Assembly (NCBI GenBank): GCA_964571275.1
Contig: CAZNCQ010000004.1
Location: forward strand, 1-64,000
Direction of reading: 5' to 3'
DNA: 64,000 nucleotides
From: DASRQZ01 sp964571275
GTDB taxonomy: Bacteria; Myxococcota_A; Polyangia; Fen-1088
The translations under genes were made by a program, and so were the position numbers. Positions within the stretch are counted from its first letter, which is position 1. Each line of letters starts with the position of its first letter. Positions 15,483 through 23,942 of the stretch are shown here, piece after piece. A model generated the notes under the pieces. It had not been told where the DNA came from. It saw nothing but the letters and a program-made list of their open reading frames with translations, and ran no database searches.

Positions 15483-16868
15483 CTACGGCCCGATGATCAC
15501 CATCTCTGGCTGAAGACCGTGGACGGTGAAGGGCGAATTCATGACGGGCTGCAGATTGCCGGTCGCGCGCTCGAGCGAAAAGGCCGACACCTGATCGGCG
15601 TCGTCGTTGCCGACGTAGACGAACCGGCCGCTCGGATCGATCGCGACCGAGTACGGCAGGGTGTGGGCGTCGAACGGCGAGGTGTCGACACCTCCAAACA
15701 CGCCGGCGGTGTCGAGGCGATAGGCGGTGAGCGGGCCCGCGCTGTCGCTGGCCCAGAGGAACTGCCCCAGCGGATCGACGGCGACGTCGACCGCCAGGTT
15801 GTCCGACTGCGCGCCCGGGTGCGGCGAGTCGTCGAGCTCTCGCAGGTCGCCGCTGGTCGGATCGACCGCGAGCACGTGCACGCCGAAGGCGCTGTCATAG
15901 AGGAAGTTGCCGTTCGGGTGCGCCGCCAACGCGCCGCCAAAGATCGTCGTGGCGAAGGGCGAATGGTCGGTCTCCTGCGGGGCGCCGGACGTCGCATCGA
16001 GCTTGAAGACCCGGATCCCACCCACGGTCGTCGCCGACGACGCGATCGACGAGAGAAACAGGAAGGCGCCCGTCGGATGAAAGCAGAGGCCGGCCGGTGT
16101 CGCGGCGAGCGGGAACGGCGACCCCATGATCGGGGTCAACACGCCGCTGGTGCGATCGATCGCAAATGCATAGAGCGAGTTGTCGCCGTTGTTTCCCACG
16201 TACAAGAACCGGCCCTGCGGATCGATCGCGGCGGAGATCGCCTGACCTCCGATCATCAGCGGCGCCGCGCTCAGGTCAGCGAGCGATCCGTCATCGCGAT
16301 TCACGCGGTAGCCGTAGACGCGGCCGCGCAGGTCGGCGGCGTAGACGAAGTTGCCCGACGGGTGCGCCGCGACGGCGTAGAGCTGCGCGCCCGAATCCAG
16401 CGAGCTCGTCACGGGGATCAGCGCGCCGCTCTCGGCGACGATCCGGAACGATGAAATGCCGCCCAGGTAAGTCGCGACGACCAGGATTTCAGGACGCCCC
16501 CCGGCGGCATCCGATGCCTCGGCGCCGACGTCGGCGTTTCCCTGGGCATCGGTGGCGCCGCCGTCGCCCGCCGCGGCGTCCGCGACCGCTCCGTCTTCCG
16601 CATCGACCGGCGCAGACGCATCCTCGCTGCGCGCATCGATCATCGTATCGACGCCTGCGTCGGTCCCTGCATCCGGGGTACCGCCCCGGTCATTCGCCGG
16701 GCCCGCGTCGACCATCCCGTCCCGTGCCGCATCCGCGCCGGCATCGACGGTCGCGTGGCTCGGTGGCGCCGAGCCGCCGCCGCAACCCGCGGCCGCCAGC
16801 AGCGCGCCGAGAACCAGCGCCGATACGAGGTTCGTAACCCGTCTTTCTTCGAGGCCCAGTGTCGTCAC
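15483..16868 (-). CDS. Lipoprotein with seven-bladed beta-propeller (lactonase-like)
   Basis: 461 residues from GTG 16868. A lipobox LAAAGC is followed by about 100 residues of Asp/Ala-rich linker, then a beta-propeller of the 6-phosphogluconolactonase (lactonase) family. Repeats show the signature 'aidPsGrFlYvgn.....v.af.id..tG.L' (for example AIDPQGRFLYVGNNGDNSLY and AIDPSGRFVYVGNDDADQVS). The family includes a cytosolic sugar lactonase, but myxobacterial exported members usually have no proven activity. The anchored form with a long spacer suggests display at the outer membrane. It reads away from the neighbouring minus-strand genes with a 78-bp gap, so it probably has its own promoter. 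Confidence 0.8.
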   Translation of the reverse strand: MTTLGLEERRVTNLVSALVLGALLAAAGCGGGSAPPSHATVDAGADAARDGMVDAGPANDRGGTPDAGTDAGVDTMIDARSEDASAPVDAEDGAVADAAAGDGGATDAQGNADVGAEASDAAGGRPEILVVATYLGGISSFRIVAESGALIPVTSSLDSGAQLYAVAAHPSGNFVYAADLRGRVYGYRVNRDDGSLADLSAAPLMIGGQAISAAIDPQGRFLYVGNNGDNSLYAFAIDRTSGVLTPIMGSPFPLAATPAGLCFHPTGAFLFLSSIASSATTVGGIRVFKLDATSGAPQETDHSPFATTIFGGALAAHPNGNFLYDSAFGVHVLAVDPTSGDLRELDDSPHPGAQSDNLAVDVAVDPLGQFLWASDSAGPLTAYRLDTAGVFGGVDTSPFDAHTLPYSVAIDPSGRFVYVGNDDADQVSAFSLERATGNLQPVMNSPFTVHGLQPEMVIIGP

Positions 16869-16946
16869 ACTGTGATCTACGCCGCTGCCGGCGCGGAGTT
16901 TCTCGTCATTCTCCGGTTTGTTTTGATTGGCTCTGATTGGGGGTCG

Positions 16947-17714
16947 TCACCCGCCCGACAGATACTGCTCGCGCACCGCGACGCCCGACGACAGGTGGCT
17001 CGCGGAGATGATCGCGACGTAGTCGTCGAAACGATACCGGGCGCGCGCCGTGGCCAGGGGTGCGCGCCCCAGCGCCGACGCCGCGGGATCGCCGACCCGG
17101 TCAGCGGGCGAGCCCAGCTGCGCCTGCAGCCGCGCGGTCGCCGATTCGAACGACGCCGCCGCGCCGCTCGCTGGCAGGCGCGGCGTGAACGCATCCACCG
17201 AGATGAGGTGGCCGCTGGGCGCGAACGTCAGCGCCAGCTCGTCGATGATGGGTGACCCCGCGCCGGATGCATCGGCGCTCGCGACGGCCGCCGCGGGCAG
17301 ACGCGCGCGCGGCACCTGGTGGCAGCGCAGCGCCAGCAAACCTCGCTCGCGCGCCTCGCAGGCGACGCCCGCGCGCGCGGCCCACGCCCACACATCGGCC
17401 GGCGTCGACTGATCCAGCCGAAAGCCGAGCGCGGGACGCGCCGGCGCGCGGAGCGTCCCCTGCAACGCGTGGAAGCCAGACAGTCGCAAGCGCTCCACCT
17501 CGGCCGGCGACACGCGCGCCACGGGACAGCCGCCGAAGCGCGCGAGCCAGGGACGGCCCCACGACGTGTGCAGCAGGCCGGCGCCCGCCGTCGCCAGCAG
17601 GATCGCCAGGCCGGCGCGCGCCGACCAGCGCCCGCGCGCCGGCCGGCGCGCCGCAAGCCCGGAAGATGGCGAGCCAGGCAGCGACGAAGATGGCGAGGTC
17701 ATGGCGCTCATCAC
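16947..17714 (-). CDS. Membrane-anchored or secreted protein of unknown function, partner of globin-like lipoprotein
   Basis: 255 residues. The N-terminal 30 residues are Ser/Pro/Arg-rich; residues about 31-50 (ARAGLAILLATAGAGLLHTS) form a signal anchor. The periplasmic part has four cysteines (FGGCPVA, GVACEAR, LALRCHQ) and no motif I know. The ATG at 17714 overlaps the stop of the globin-like gene by 4 bases, so both are translated from one message. The function may be linked to that haem protein; this is inferred only from coupling. Confidence 0.65.
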   Translation of the reverse strand: MMSAMTSPSSSLPGSPSSGLAARRPARGRWSARAGLAILLATAGAGLLHTSWGRPWLARFGGCPVARVSPAEVERLRLSGFHALQGTLRAPARPALGFRLDQSTPADVWAWAARAGVACEARERGLLALRCHQVPRARLPAAAVASADASGAGSPIIDELALTFAPSGHLISVDAFTPRLPASGAAASFESATARLQAQLGSPADRVGDPAASALGRAPLATARARYRFDDYVAIISASHLSSGVAVREQYLSGG

Positions 17715-18325
17715 TGCCCGCCGGCGGCGTCAGCGGTCCCGCCGTCGCACGCGTTGTAGGTCACCGGTGTTGGCGACACGATCGCGCCCTTGAGCGGCGC
17801 GACGGCCGCCGCGATGGTGCCGACGTCTTCCTGGCTGACGCCGTCGGCGAGCAACACGCCGCCCAGATCCATCACGAACTTGTCGAAGACGTCGCCGGGG
17901 ATTCCGAGGCCATTGTGGATGGTCTGCATGTCGACGCAGGTATCGCCTTCGTCGTTCACGCCCGGATAGGTCGCGGGCCCGCCCATCACCGCCGTGAACT
18001 GCAAGCGCAAGCAGCTCTTGATGCGCGCGACGCTGTCGTGGCCGCTGGTACCGACGGCCGCGAAGTACGGCGTCTCCACGCAGTCGGCCAGCACGCCCGC
18101 GACCGCGTCGTCGACCACCTTGGGGATCGCGCTGCCATACTTGACGTAGAGGGGTCCGAAGCCGGCGTCACTCCCGCCGCCGGCGCCGCCCGCCGAGCCA
18201 CTCGCGCCGCCCATGCCGGCGCTGTCGCCGCTGCTCGACGAGCAGGCGGTGGCAATCACGCAAGTGATCGCCACCGAGGCGACCATCGATATCATCACAA
18301 TCGAGTTACCAACCTTCTTCTGCAT
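17711..18325 (-). CDS. Lipoprotein resembling a group 1 truncated haemoglobin
   Basis: 204 residues. The signal peptide ends near ATAC (Cys28), then a Gly/Ser spacer. From residue about 59 it follows the group 1 truncated haemoglobin pattern: LYVKYGSAIPKVVDDAVAGV (A/B helices), a PYFA motif near the CD corner, LRLQFTAVMGGPATYPG (E/F region), then TIHNGLGI with the candidate proximal His137, and DVFDKFVMDLGGVLLADGV, ending in VAPLKGAIVS. Cysteines at about 82, 105, 130 and near the C-terminus could form disulfides after export. An exported, lipid-anchored truncated globin is atypical. Gly-rich spacers and lipid anchoring fit the local style. Coupled to the 255-residue partner. Homology was judged by pattern only. 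Confidence 0.65.
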   Translation of the reverse strand: MQKKVGNSIVMISMVASVAITCVIATACSSSSGDSAGMGGASGSAGGAGGGSDAGFGPLYVKYGSAIPKVVDDAVAGVLADCVETPYFAAVGTSGHDSVARIKSCLRLQFTAVMGGPATYPGVNDEGDTCVDMQTIHNGLGIPGDVFDKFVMDLGGVLLADGVSQEDVGTIAAAVAPLKGAIVSPTPVTYNACDGGTADAAGGQ

Positions 18326-18481
18326 CCGTTCCTCCCGTGCTCGCGGTTTTCGTCCCGGCGTCTCCGCCGTTCGCCCGACCGATACGTCGCGAGGAGCGAA
18401 ACGGATCCATTCGGCGCGATGACGAAAAAATCCGCATCGGCGAGAGATCCAACCACCTCGACCCCGCGTAGCAGTCTCGCC

Positions 18482-19156
18482 ATGGTCAGCGCCGTCCCCG
18501 CCTCATCGCTGCGGCAGCTTGCTGCGTCAGGCGATGCGTCCGGTCCCCGTGTTAAGGTCGCGCTGACCGTGGACGCAACCAGCTCCGACGGCGACCGATG
18601 GCTCGTCGCGATCGCCGAGCGCGGGGATCGCGATGCCTTCGCGCGCCTCTTCGCCTGGTTCGCCCCGCGGGTCAAGGCGCAGCTGGTGCTGGCGGGCGCG
18701 GGCGAGAGCGCCGAGGAGCTGGTTCAGGAAGTCATGTTGAAGGTGTGGCGACGAGCGGGGCAATTCGATCCGAACCGTGGCTCGGCGGCGACCTGGATCC
18801 ACGCGATCGCGCGCAACGCGCTCCGCAGCCACCAGCGCGGACCGCAGCAAGCCGAGCAACCGAGCGCCGACAGCGACGGCGCCCTGGATCTCGAAGCTCA
18901 CGCCCACGTCGACGCCGTGGGCGACCGCGGCCCGGAGGATGCCGCGTTGCAGATGGAGTGGCGACGCGTGCTGGGATCGGCGCTGGCGTCACTTCCGCCC
19001 GAGCAATACGACGTGCTGCGCGGTGCCTACTTCTCTGGACGCACGCTGCGCGACGTCGCCGAGGAACGAAAGGTGTCGCTCGGAACCGTCAAAACCCGCG
19101 CCCGCCTGGCGCTCGCGCGCCTGCGAGGCATCCTGGAAAGTCGGTGGGAACGATGA
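18482..19156 (+). CDS. ECF sigma factor paired with ChrR-type anti-sigma (ECF11-like)
   Basis: About 224 residues from ATG 18482; ATG 18419 and GTG 18569 are alternatives and none has a clear ribosome-binding site. Region 2 includes FARLFAWFAPRVKAQLVLAG, then AEELVQEVMLKVWRRAGQFD and AATWIHAIARNALRSH. Region 4 includes LASLPPEQYDVLRGAYFSG and SLGTVKTRARLALARLRG. The partner encoded immediately downstream is a cupin anti-sigma of the ChrR kind, so this is an RpoE/ChrR-like pair, known elsewhere to respond to singlet oxygen or organic peroxides. The stop TGA overlaps the next ATG. The longest frame starts at 17252 but runs through the opposite-strand globin-like gene and is a shadow there. Confidence 0.88.
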   Translation: MVSAVPASSLRQLAASGDASGPRVKVALTVDATSSDGDRWLVAIAERGDRDAFARLFAWFAPRVKAQLVLAGAGESAEELVQEVMLKVWRRAGQFDPNRGSAATWIHAIARNALRSHQRGPQQAEQPSADSDGALDLEAHAHVDAVGDRGPEDAALQMEWRRVLGSALASLPPEQYDVLRGAYFSGRTLRDVAEERKVSLGTVKTRARLALARLRGILESRWER

Positions 19157-19869
19157 TGGCCGCGAACCAAACGCCCCGTGCGCCGATCGACCCCGCTCAC
19201 CACGTCGGCGACGCAGAGTTGCTGGAGCACGCCGTGGGCGCGTGCGACGAAGCAGTGTCGCTGGCTGTCGCGTGCCATCTGGCGATGTGCGGGGCCTGCC
19301 GCGCGCAGATGCGCCGGCTCGACGCGATCGGCGGCGCGTTGCTGGAAGCGCAGGCCCCGGGCGAGCTCGACGCGAACGCTCTCGAGACGGTTCTGGCCCG
19401 GCTCGACGAACCGCGCGGTGCGGAGGACCTGGCGCGCGCGCCCGCGGCAAGCGTTCCCATCTTGGCCGGCGACGGCGCGCTCGCCAGGATCGACCTGCCC
19501 GCGCCGCTGCGGCGGCGCGTGGCCCGGCTGGCGCAGGCGCGCTGGCGCTACGTCGCGCCCGGCGTGCGCGGCATCGATCTGCCTGTGGGATCCGGAACAG
19601 CGAAGGCGCAGCTCCTGAGCCTCCGGCCGGGGCTGACGATCCCGCGCCACGATCACGGCGCGCTCGAGGTGACGCTGGTGCTCACCGGCGCGTTGCTCGA
19701 CGAGGACGGGCGGCTCGCGCGCGGCGACGTCCTGTTTCGCGAGCCCGGCCAGCGTCACCGGCAAAACGTCGAGCCCGGCGAAGACTGCGTCTCGCTGGTG
19801 GTCAACGCCGGCAGCTTCGTGCCGCTGACCTGGACGGGGCGGCTGCTGCGCCTGATCGCGCGCCCGTAG
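19153..19869 (+). CDS. chrR: ChrR-type zinc-binding cupin anti-sigma factor
   Basis: 238 residues from ATG 19153 (19156 is also ATG). The N-terminal anti-sigma domain has HHVGDAELLEHAVG and the zinc motif H-x3-C-x2-C at residues 42-49 (CHLAMCGACR), with the extra His at 6 or 7 typical of zinc anti-sigma (ZAS) proteins. The C-terminal 130 residues form a cupin: PGLTIPRHDHGALEVTLVL, a Gly-rich turn, and REPGQRHRQ, which can bind a second metal. In Rhodobacter ChrR these two domains bind and release the sigma factor under photo-oxidative stress. Coupled by ATGA overlap to the sigma gene, so regulation of that factor is the expected role. Confidence 0.88.
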   Translation: MMAANQTPRAPIDPAHHVGDAELLEHAVGACDEAVSLAVACHLAMCGACRAQMRRLDAIGGALLEAQAPGELDANALETVLARLDEPRGAEDLARAPAASVPILAGDGALARIDLPAPLRRRVARLAQARWRYVAPGVRGIDLPVGSGTAKAQLLSLRPGLTIPRHDHGALEVTLVLTGALLDEDGRLARGDVLFREPGQRHRQNVEPGEDCVSLVVNAGSFVPLTWTGRLLRLIARP

Positions 19870-19938
19870 GCGGTCCGCTGCCGACGCGCCGCCCGATCGC
19901 GCTTGTACACGCTCCGTCGCTCTTCTAACGTCCGCCTC

Positions 19939-21129
19939 ATGGGGCGCGCACGGAGTTGCCGGAGCTTTTCTGCGTTCGGCGCGCTCGGCGTCGCGGGGCT
20001 GCTCGCCGCGCAACCCTCGTGCCTGTCGTCGTGCGATCGCTCGAAAGACCAGGGAACGGGCGGCGCCTCGGGCGTCGGGGGCGACACCAGCGCGGCGATC
20101 GCCGATGCCGGGCTCGGCGGCGCGAACGGCGACAACGGGAACCCGGACGTCATCGCCGCGGGCGTGCGCTGGTTCGGTCGCGTCGACACTGTGACCGATC
20201 CGGATCACCCGCGGTTCGCCTGGTCGCAGAGCGGCTTCGTCGCCGGCGTCACCGGAGGCACGTTCTCGGTCGATCTGAACAACGACGGGCCGTTCGTGTT
20301 CAAGGCCGTCGTCGACGGCGAGCCGCAGCCGCCGTTCTCGGTGCCCGCCGGCGAAGGGACGTACGTCGTCGCCGACGGGCTCGACGACGGCACGCACACC
20401 GTGGCGCTCTATCGCCAGACCGAGGGTTGGTACGGGAATTCGCAGCTACTGGCGCTGACCGTCGACGGCGGGACGTTGCTGGCTCCGCCCGCGGCGGCGC
20501 CCCGCCTGATCGAAGTGGTCGGCGCCTCGGTCAGCTGCGGCTACGGCAACCTGGGGACCGCGCCGTGCGGGTTCACCTTTCCCACCGAGAGCGCCTTCGA
20601 CGCCTACGAGTCGGTGGCGGCGCGCGCCGTCGGCGCGGAGTTGAGCGTGGTCGCGATCTCGGGCCGCGGCGTGTACCGCAACTCCGACGGCACGCTGACC
20701 GACACCATGCCGCAGATCTACGATCGCATCTTCGCCGCGTCGCCGACGCCCGCGTGGGATTTTCGCGTGACGCCCCAGGTGTTGGTGATCAACCTGGGCA
20801 AGAACGATCTCGCGGTCGGCGATCCCGGGCAGCCGTTCGTCGACGCCTACGTGACGTTCGCCAGCGCGCTGCGCGACCGCTATCCCAGCGCGTTCATCGT
20901 TTGCACGACCGGCCCCAACCTGGGCGATGCCGCGCATGCGATCCAGCTCGCCTATGTCAACGCCGCGCTCGACGCGCGGCACGCCGACGGCGACGATCGG
21001 ATCGACGTGCTCGATTGGCCCGAGGACACCGCCGATGAACAGGGCTGCGACGGCCATCCCAACGCGGCCAAGCACCAGACGATGGGCGACGCGCTCGCCG
21101 ACCTGTTGCGCGCGCGGCTCGGCTGGTAG
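19939..21129 (+). CDS. SGNH/GDSL-type lipoprotein esterase (CE2-like)
   Basis: 396 residues from ATG 19939; the longer frame from TTG 19903 adds nothing useful. A signal peptide ends in a lipoprotein-like AAQPSC or LSSC. After a Gly-rich spacer, residues about 85-190 form a beta-sandwich (RFAWSQSGFVAGVTGGTFSV and DGTHTVALYRQTEGW), and the SGNH hydrolase domain starts at EVVGASVSCGYGN. Block III is LGKNDL and block V is DGHPNAAKH. This is the domain order of CE2 acetylxylan esterases. The first block reads Gly-Ala-Ser instead of Gly-Asp-Ser. Probable role: removal of acetyl groups from plant or microbial polysaccharide outside the cell. No operon partner. Confidence 0.85.
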   Translation: MGRARSCRSFSAFGALGVAGLLAAQPSCLSSCDRSKDQGTGGASGVGGDTSAAIADAGLGGANGDNGNPDVIAAGVRWFGRVDTVTDPDHPRFAWSQSGFVAGVTGGTFSVDLNNDGPFVFKAVVDGEPQPPFSVPAGEGTYVVADGLDDGTHTVALYRQTEGWYGNSQLLALTVDGGTLLAPPAAAPRLIEVVGASVSCGYGNLGTAPCGFTFPTESAFDAYESVAARAVGAELSVVAISGRGVYRNSDGTLTDTMPQIYDRIFAASPTPAWDFRVTPQVLVINLGKNDLAVGDPGQPFVDAYVTFASALRDRYPSAFIVCTTGPNLGDAAHAIQLAYVNAALDARHADGDDRIDVLDWPEDTADEQGCDGHPNAAKHQTMGDALADLLRARLGW

Positions 21130-21267
21130 CCGTCGATTTCGGTGAGAGGATCGACCTCGACCCGACTCTATGTGTGGCGCGGGGAGTGGCGCTGGACCAC
21201 CTCCGGTCCGCGCGTCGCTCGGGGCGCGAGGTCTGTGCCCACGCCGAGCACGATGGGGAGGAACGAT
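21130..21267. promoter_or_regulatory. Intergenic region upstream of the di-haem lipoprotein
   Basis: 138 bases between the esterase stop and the ATG at 21268. It ends in a strong ribosome-binding site (GGGGAGG, centred about ten bases before the ATG). No clear promoter hexamers or open reading frame were seen. Confidence 0.45.
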
Positions 21268-22869
21268 ATGTTGATTATGACGTCGACGCCGGCGCGCGCC
21301 CGGACCGCCCGGCTCACGATCCTGAGCTCGATCATCATCGCCGGCGCCGCCGGCATCGGTTGCGGCGAGCCGCAGGCAGAGTCGGTCGCCGAAACGCAGA
21401 GCAACCTGACCGTGCCACAGCGCCTGGCCGCGTGCGCCCAGGACCCGCGCGTGGTGACGGGCCTGGTGACCGCGCAGATCTGCGCCGGCGCCGACATCTT
21501 CTTCCGCGAGACCTTCAACGGCAACGGCCGCGCGTGCGGCACTTGCCACCCGGCCGAGAACAACACCACGGTCGACGCCGCTTTCATCAACGCGCGCCAC
21601 GCGCAGAATCCGGCCGATCCGCTGTTCGTGTTCGAGACCAACCCCGCGCTGGCCCAGCTCGAGATCCCCGACAGCCTGTTCGGCAACGGCGTGATCCTGG
21701 AAAACGTCGACGGATTCGAGGATCCGACTCACAAGTTCGTGGTGCGCTCGGTGCCGCACGTGCTGTCGCTGGCCACCAGCATCGCCGCCGACACCGGCGA
21801 CGGCACGACCATCCCGCCGACCGATCGGACCGGCTGGGGCGGCGACGGCTCGCCCGGTGACGGATCATTGCGTTCGTTCCTGACCGGCGCGGTCACGCAG
21901 CACTACACCAAGACGCTGGCGCGCGTGCCCGGCGTCGACTTCCGGCTGCCGACGTCGGACGAGCTCGACGCCACGCTGGCCTTCCAGATGTCGCTGGGAC
22001 GCCTGAACGAGCTGGACCTGACCCAGGTCAACCTCTTCGATGCCGAGGCCAACACCGGACGGCAAGCGTTCCTGGATCCGCAGCGCGGCCGCTGCAACGT
22101 CTGCCACACCAACGCCGGCGCCAACTTCATCGACACGCACAAGAACCGGAACTTCGACACCAACACGCGCATCGCGACCGCGGGCCAGGTCGGCACCTTC
22201 GACGGCCTGCCGTTCTTCGACGCCGGCTTCGGCGGCCAGGGGCTGGCGCACCCGAACTTCGACGCTCTGGGCCTGGGCTTCAACAACTCGCTCGGCAACG
22301 GCACCTTCAGCCCGCCGCCGCTGATCGAGGCCGCCGACACCGCGCCCTTCTTTCACAACAACGCCTTCGGATCGGAGATCGAGGACGCGGTCTTCTTTTA
22401 TCTCGGGCCATTCTCGGTCTCGCCGGCCGCCGCGCTTCTCACCCAGCGCTTCGGCACGCCGATCAACTTCTCGACGCCCGACGGCTTCGCGATCGGCCGC
22501 TTCCTGCGCGCGCTCAACATCGCGTTCAACCTCGACCTCGCCAAGCAGCGCGCGCGTGCCGCGCTCACGCTGTTCAACCGCTTCCGCGACACGCGCGTCG
22601 ACGTGCAGATCAAGCTCTTGCAGCTGGCAGAGAACGAGCTCGACGACGCGTTGTTCGTCCTGTCCAGCAACCGGACGACGCAGCCGTTCTACCCGGTGTC
22701 GGTCGATCGCATCGGCCTCGCGAAGAGCGAGATCGATACCGCCATCACCTCACCCGCGTCGTCGCGTGGCGGTCACATCTCGAACGCGGTCTCGCGCATC
22801 GAAAACGCGCGAGACCCCATCGGCGCCAACATCACCTTCAACCTGGGTCAGGGCAATTTGATGTTCTAG
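21268..22869 (+). CDS. Di-haem cytochrome c peroxidase-like lipoprotein
   Basis: 533 residues. ATG 21268 follows GGGGAGG at the right spacing, so the 126 bases of open frame upstream are ignored. The lipoprotein signal ends in AAGIGC. Two haem c attachment sites are present: CGTCH at about residue 82 and CNVCH at about residue 278, each within a MauG / cytochrome c peroxidase-like fold (RACGTCHPAENN; GRCNVCHTNAGANF; LIEAADTAPFFHN; AIGRFLRALN). It should reduce peroxide or act as a periplasmic oxidase, facing the periplasm or the surface. It overlaps the convergent lipoprotein gene by the four bases CTAG (22866-22869). No electron donor gene is adjacent. Confidence 0.85.
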   Translation: MLIMTSTPARARTARLTILSSIIIAGAAGIGCGEPQAESVAETQSNLTVPQRLAACAQDPRVVTGLVTAQICAGADIFFRETFNGNGRACGTCHPAENNTTVDAAFINARHAQNPADPLFVFETNPALAQLEIPDSLFGNGVILENVDGFEDPTHKFVVRSVPHVLSLATSIAADTGDGTTIPPTDRTGWGGDGSPGDGSLRSFLTGAVTQHYTKTLARVPGVDFRLPTSDELDATLAFQMSLGRLNELDLTQVNLFDAEANTGRQAFLDPQRGRCNVCHTNAGANFIDTHKNRNFDTNTRIATAGQVGTFDGLPFFDAGFGGQGLAHPNFDALGLGFNNSLGNGTFSPPPLIEAADTAPFFHNNAFGSEIEDAVFFYLGPFSVSPAAALLTQRFGTPINFSTPDGFAIGRFLRALNIAFNLDLAKQRARAALTLFNRFRDTRVDVQIKLLQLAENELDDALFVLSSNRTTQPFYPVSVDRIGLAKSEIDTAITSPASSRGGHISNAVSRIENARDPIGANITFNLGQGNLMF

Positions 22870-23804
22870 TCGACAGCGAAGCAGTAGATCGACCCGCGGC
22901 CACCGCCGGAGCTCACCGTTCCCGCCTGATTGTCGGCGGTGAACTGGGCGCAGCCGGTGGTGGCGTGGGCCGAGTTCCAGGACGGCGGCCGGCCACCGCC
23001 GGTGCGGTTGCTGTGCCCCACCTGCGCGACGTCTGTCATCGCTGCCGACGTCCAGTCGTTGCAAGTCATGCCGGTCAACAGCGTGCCGTCGGTCTGGGAG
23101 CCAGTCAGGATGTCGTGTACCAGCGGGGCCGTCGGAACCTGTGCACCCTTCTCGTCGAGCGCGATCGTCGTGTCTCCGATCGGCCATGTCGCGTTGAGCG
23201 CGGCGTTCGTCGCGATCTGGTCGTGCAGGTCGGTCAGGTTGTTCGCGATGATTTGACCGGCGGCGTTGCGCCAGGGGCCGGCGCCGATACGGTCACGCGC
23301 GTTGACCGTGGTCGTGCTCAGGTAGGCGTGCCAGGTCCGCGCGCCCATCGCGGTCGAGACCGCGCTCGCGAGCGTCTTGCAGAACGAGTCGGCGCCCGCG
23401 AGGCCGCCGAGGTTGCCGCCGTTGCCGGGGCCGCGGCTGCTCACAAAGAAGTTCATCTGCGGGGAGACGCCGCCGTCGCCCACGCCGCCGTCGGTGCCGG
23501 TCGCGCCGCCGGTACCGGTGGCACCGCCGCTGCCGGTGCCGCCGTCGGTGCGGCCGCCGGTCCCCGTCGCGCCGCCGGCACCCGTACCGCCGCCCGACCC
23601 GGTCGCGCCGCCGGCAGCGGTCATGCCGCCCGCGCCGGTTGCGCCGCCCGACCCGCTCGTCGATCCGCCCGCGCCGCTGGCGCTGCCGCCCGTGCCGGTC
23701 GCCGTGCCGCCCGCGCCACCGGTGCCTCCTCCCGAGGAGCCCGACGAGCATGCGCCCAGTGACAGGATTGATAGCGCGCTCACGATGCAAAGTTTTCGAG
23801 TCAT
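22866..23804 (-). CDS. Lipoprotein with long Gly/Thr linker and a DUF1554-like C-terminal domain
   Basis: 312 residues with a lipobox LSLGAC and GGAGGG upstream of the ATG. Residues about 20-115 are almost only Gly, Thr, Ala and Ser, in short tandem units (GGATGTGG and similar). The C-terminal 190 residues begin MNFFVSSRGPGNGGNLGGLAGADSFC and include TWHAYLSTTTVNARDRI, LTGSQTDGT, CNDWTS and CAQFTADNQ. This pattern resembles the DUF1554 family of bacterial surface lipoproteins; assignment is by recollection. Four or five cysteines should form disulfides. Probably an adhesin-like or matrix surface protein. It converges on the peroxidase gene, sharing CTAG. Confidence 0.7.
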   Translation of the reverse strand: MTRKLCIVSALSILSLGACSSGSSGGGTGGAGGTATGTGGSASGAGGSTSGSGGATGAGGMTAAGGATGSGGGTGAGGATGTGGRTDGGTGSGGATGTGGATGTDGGVGDGGVSPQMNFFVSSRGPGNGGNLGGLAGADSFCKTLASAVSTAMGARTWHAYLSTTTVNARDRIGAGPWRNAAGQIIANNLTDLHDQIATNAALNATWPIGDTTIALDEKGAQVPTAPLVHDILTGSQTDGTLLTGMTCNDWTSAAMTDVAQVGHSNRTGGGRPPSWNSAHATTGCAQFTADNQAGTVSSGGGRGSIYCFAVD

Positions 23805-23942
23805 CGGCGTCCCTCCGAGCTGGAAGAAGAAGTGATCGGCGCGGACAATAGCAAGGCAAGCGTGATCCAGAGCGCAAAATCGAGTCCCGTGCCGCGCCGG
23901 AATTTCACGTTGCGCGCCCGGTCGACCGCCCCGACACTGTCA

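Noticed and set aside
17252..18418. Long N-terminal extension of the ECF sigma factor
   Set aside because: It overlaps the opposite-strand globin-like lipoprotein and its partner; sigma homology begins only after about 18,560.
23460..23750. Gly/Thr codon repeat tract resembling a minisatellite or CRISPR
   Set aside because: It is a coding linker of a lipoprotein; units are irregular and no spacers exist.
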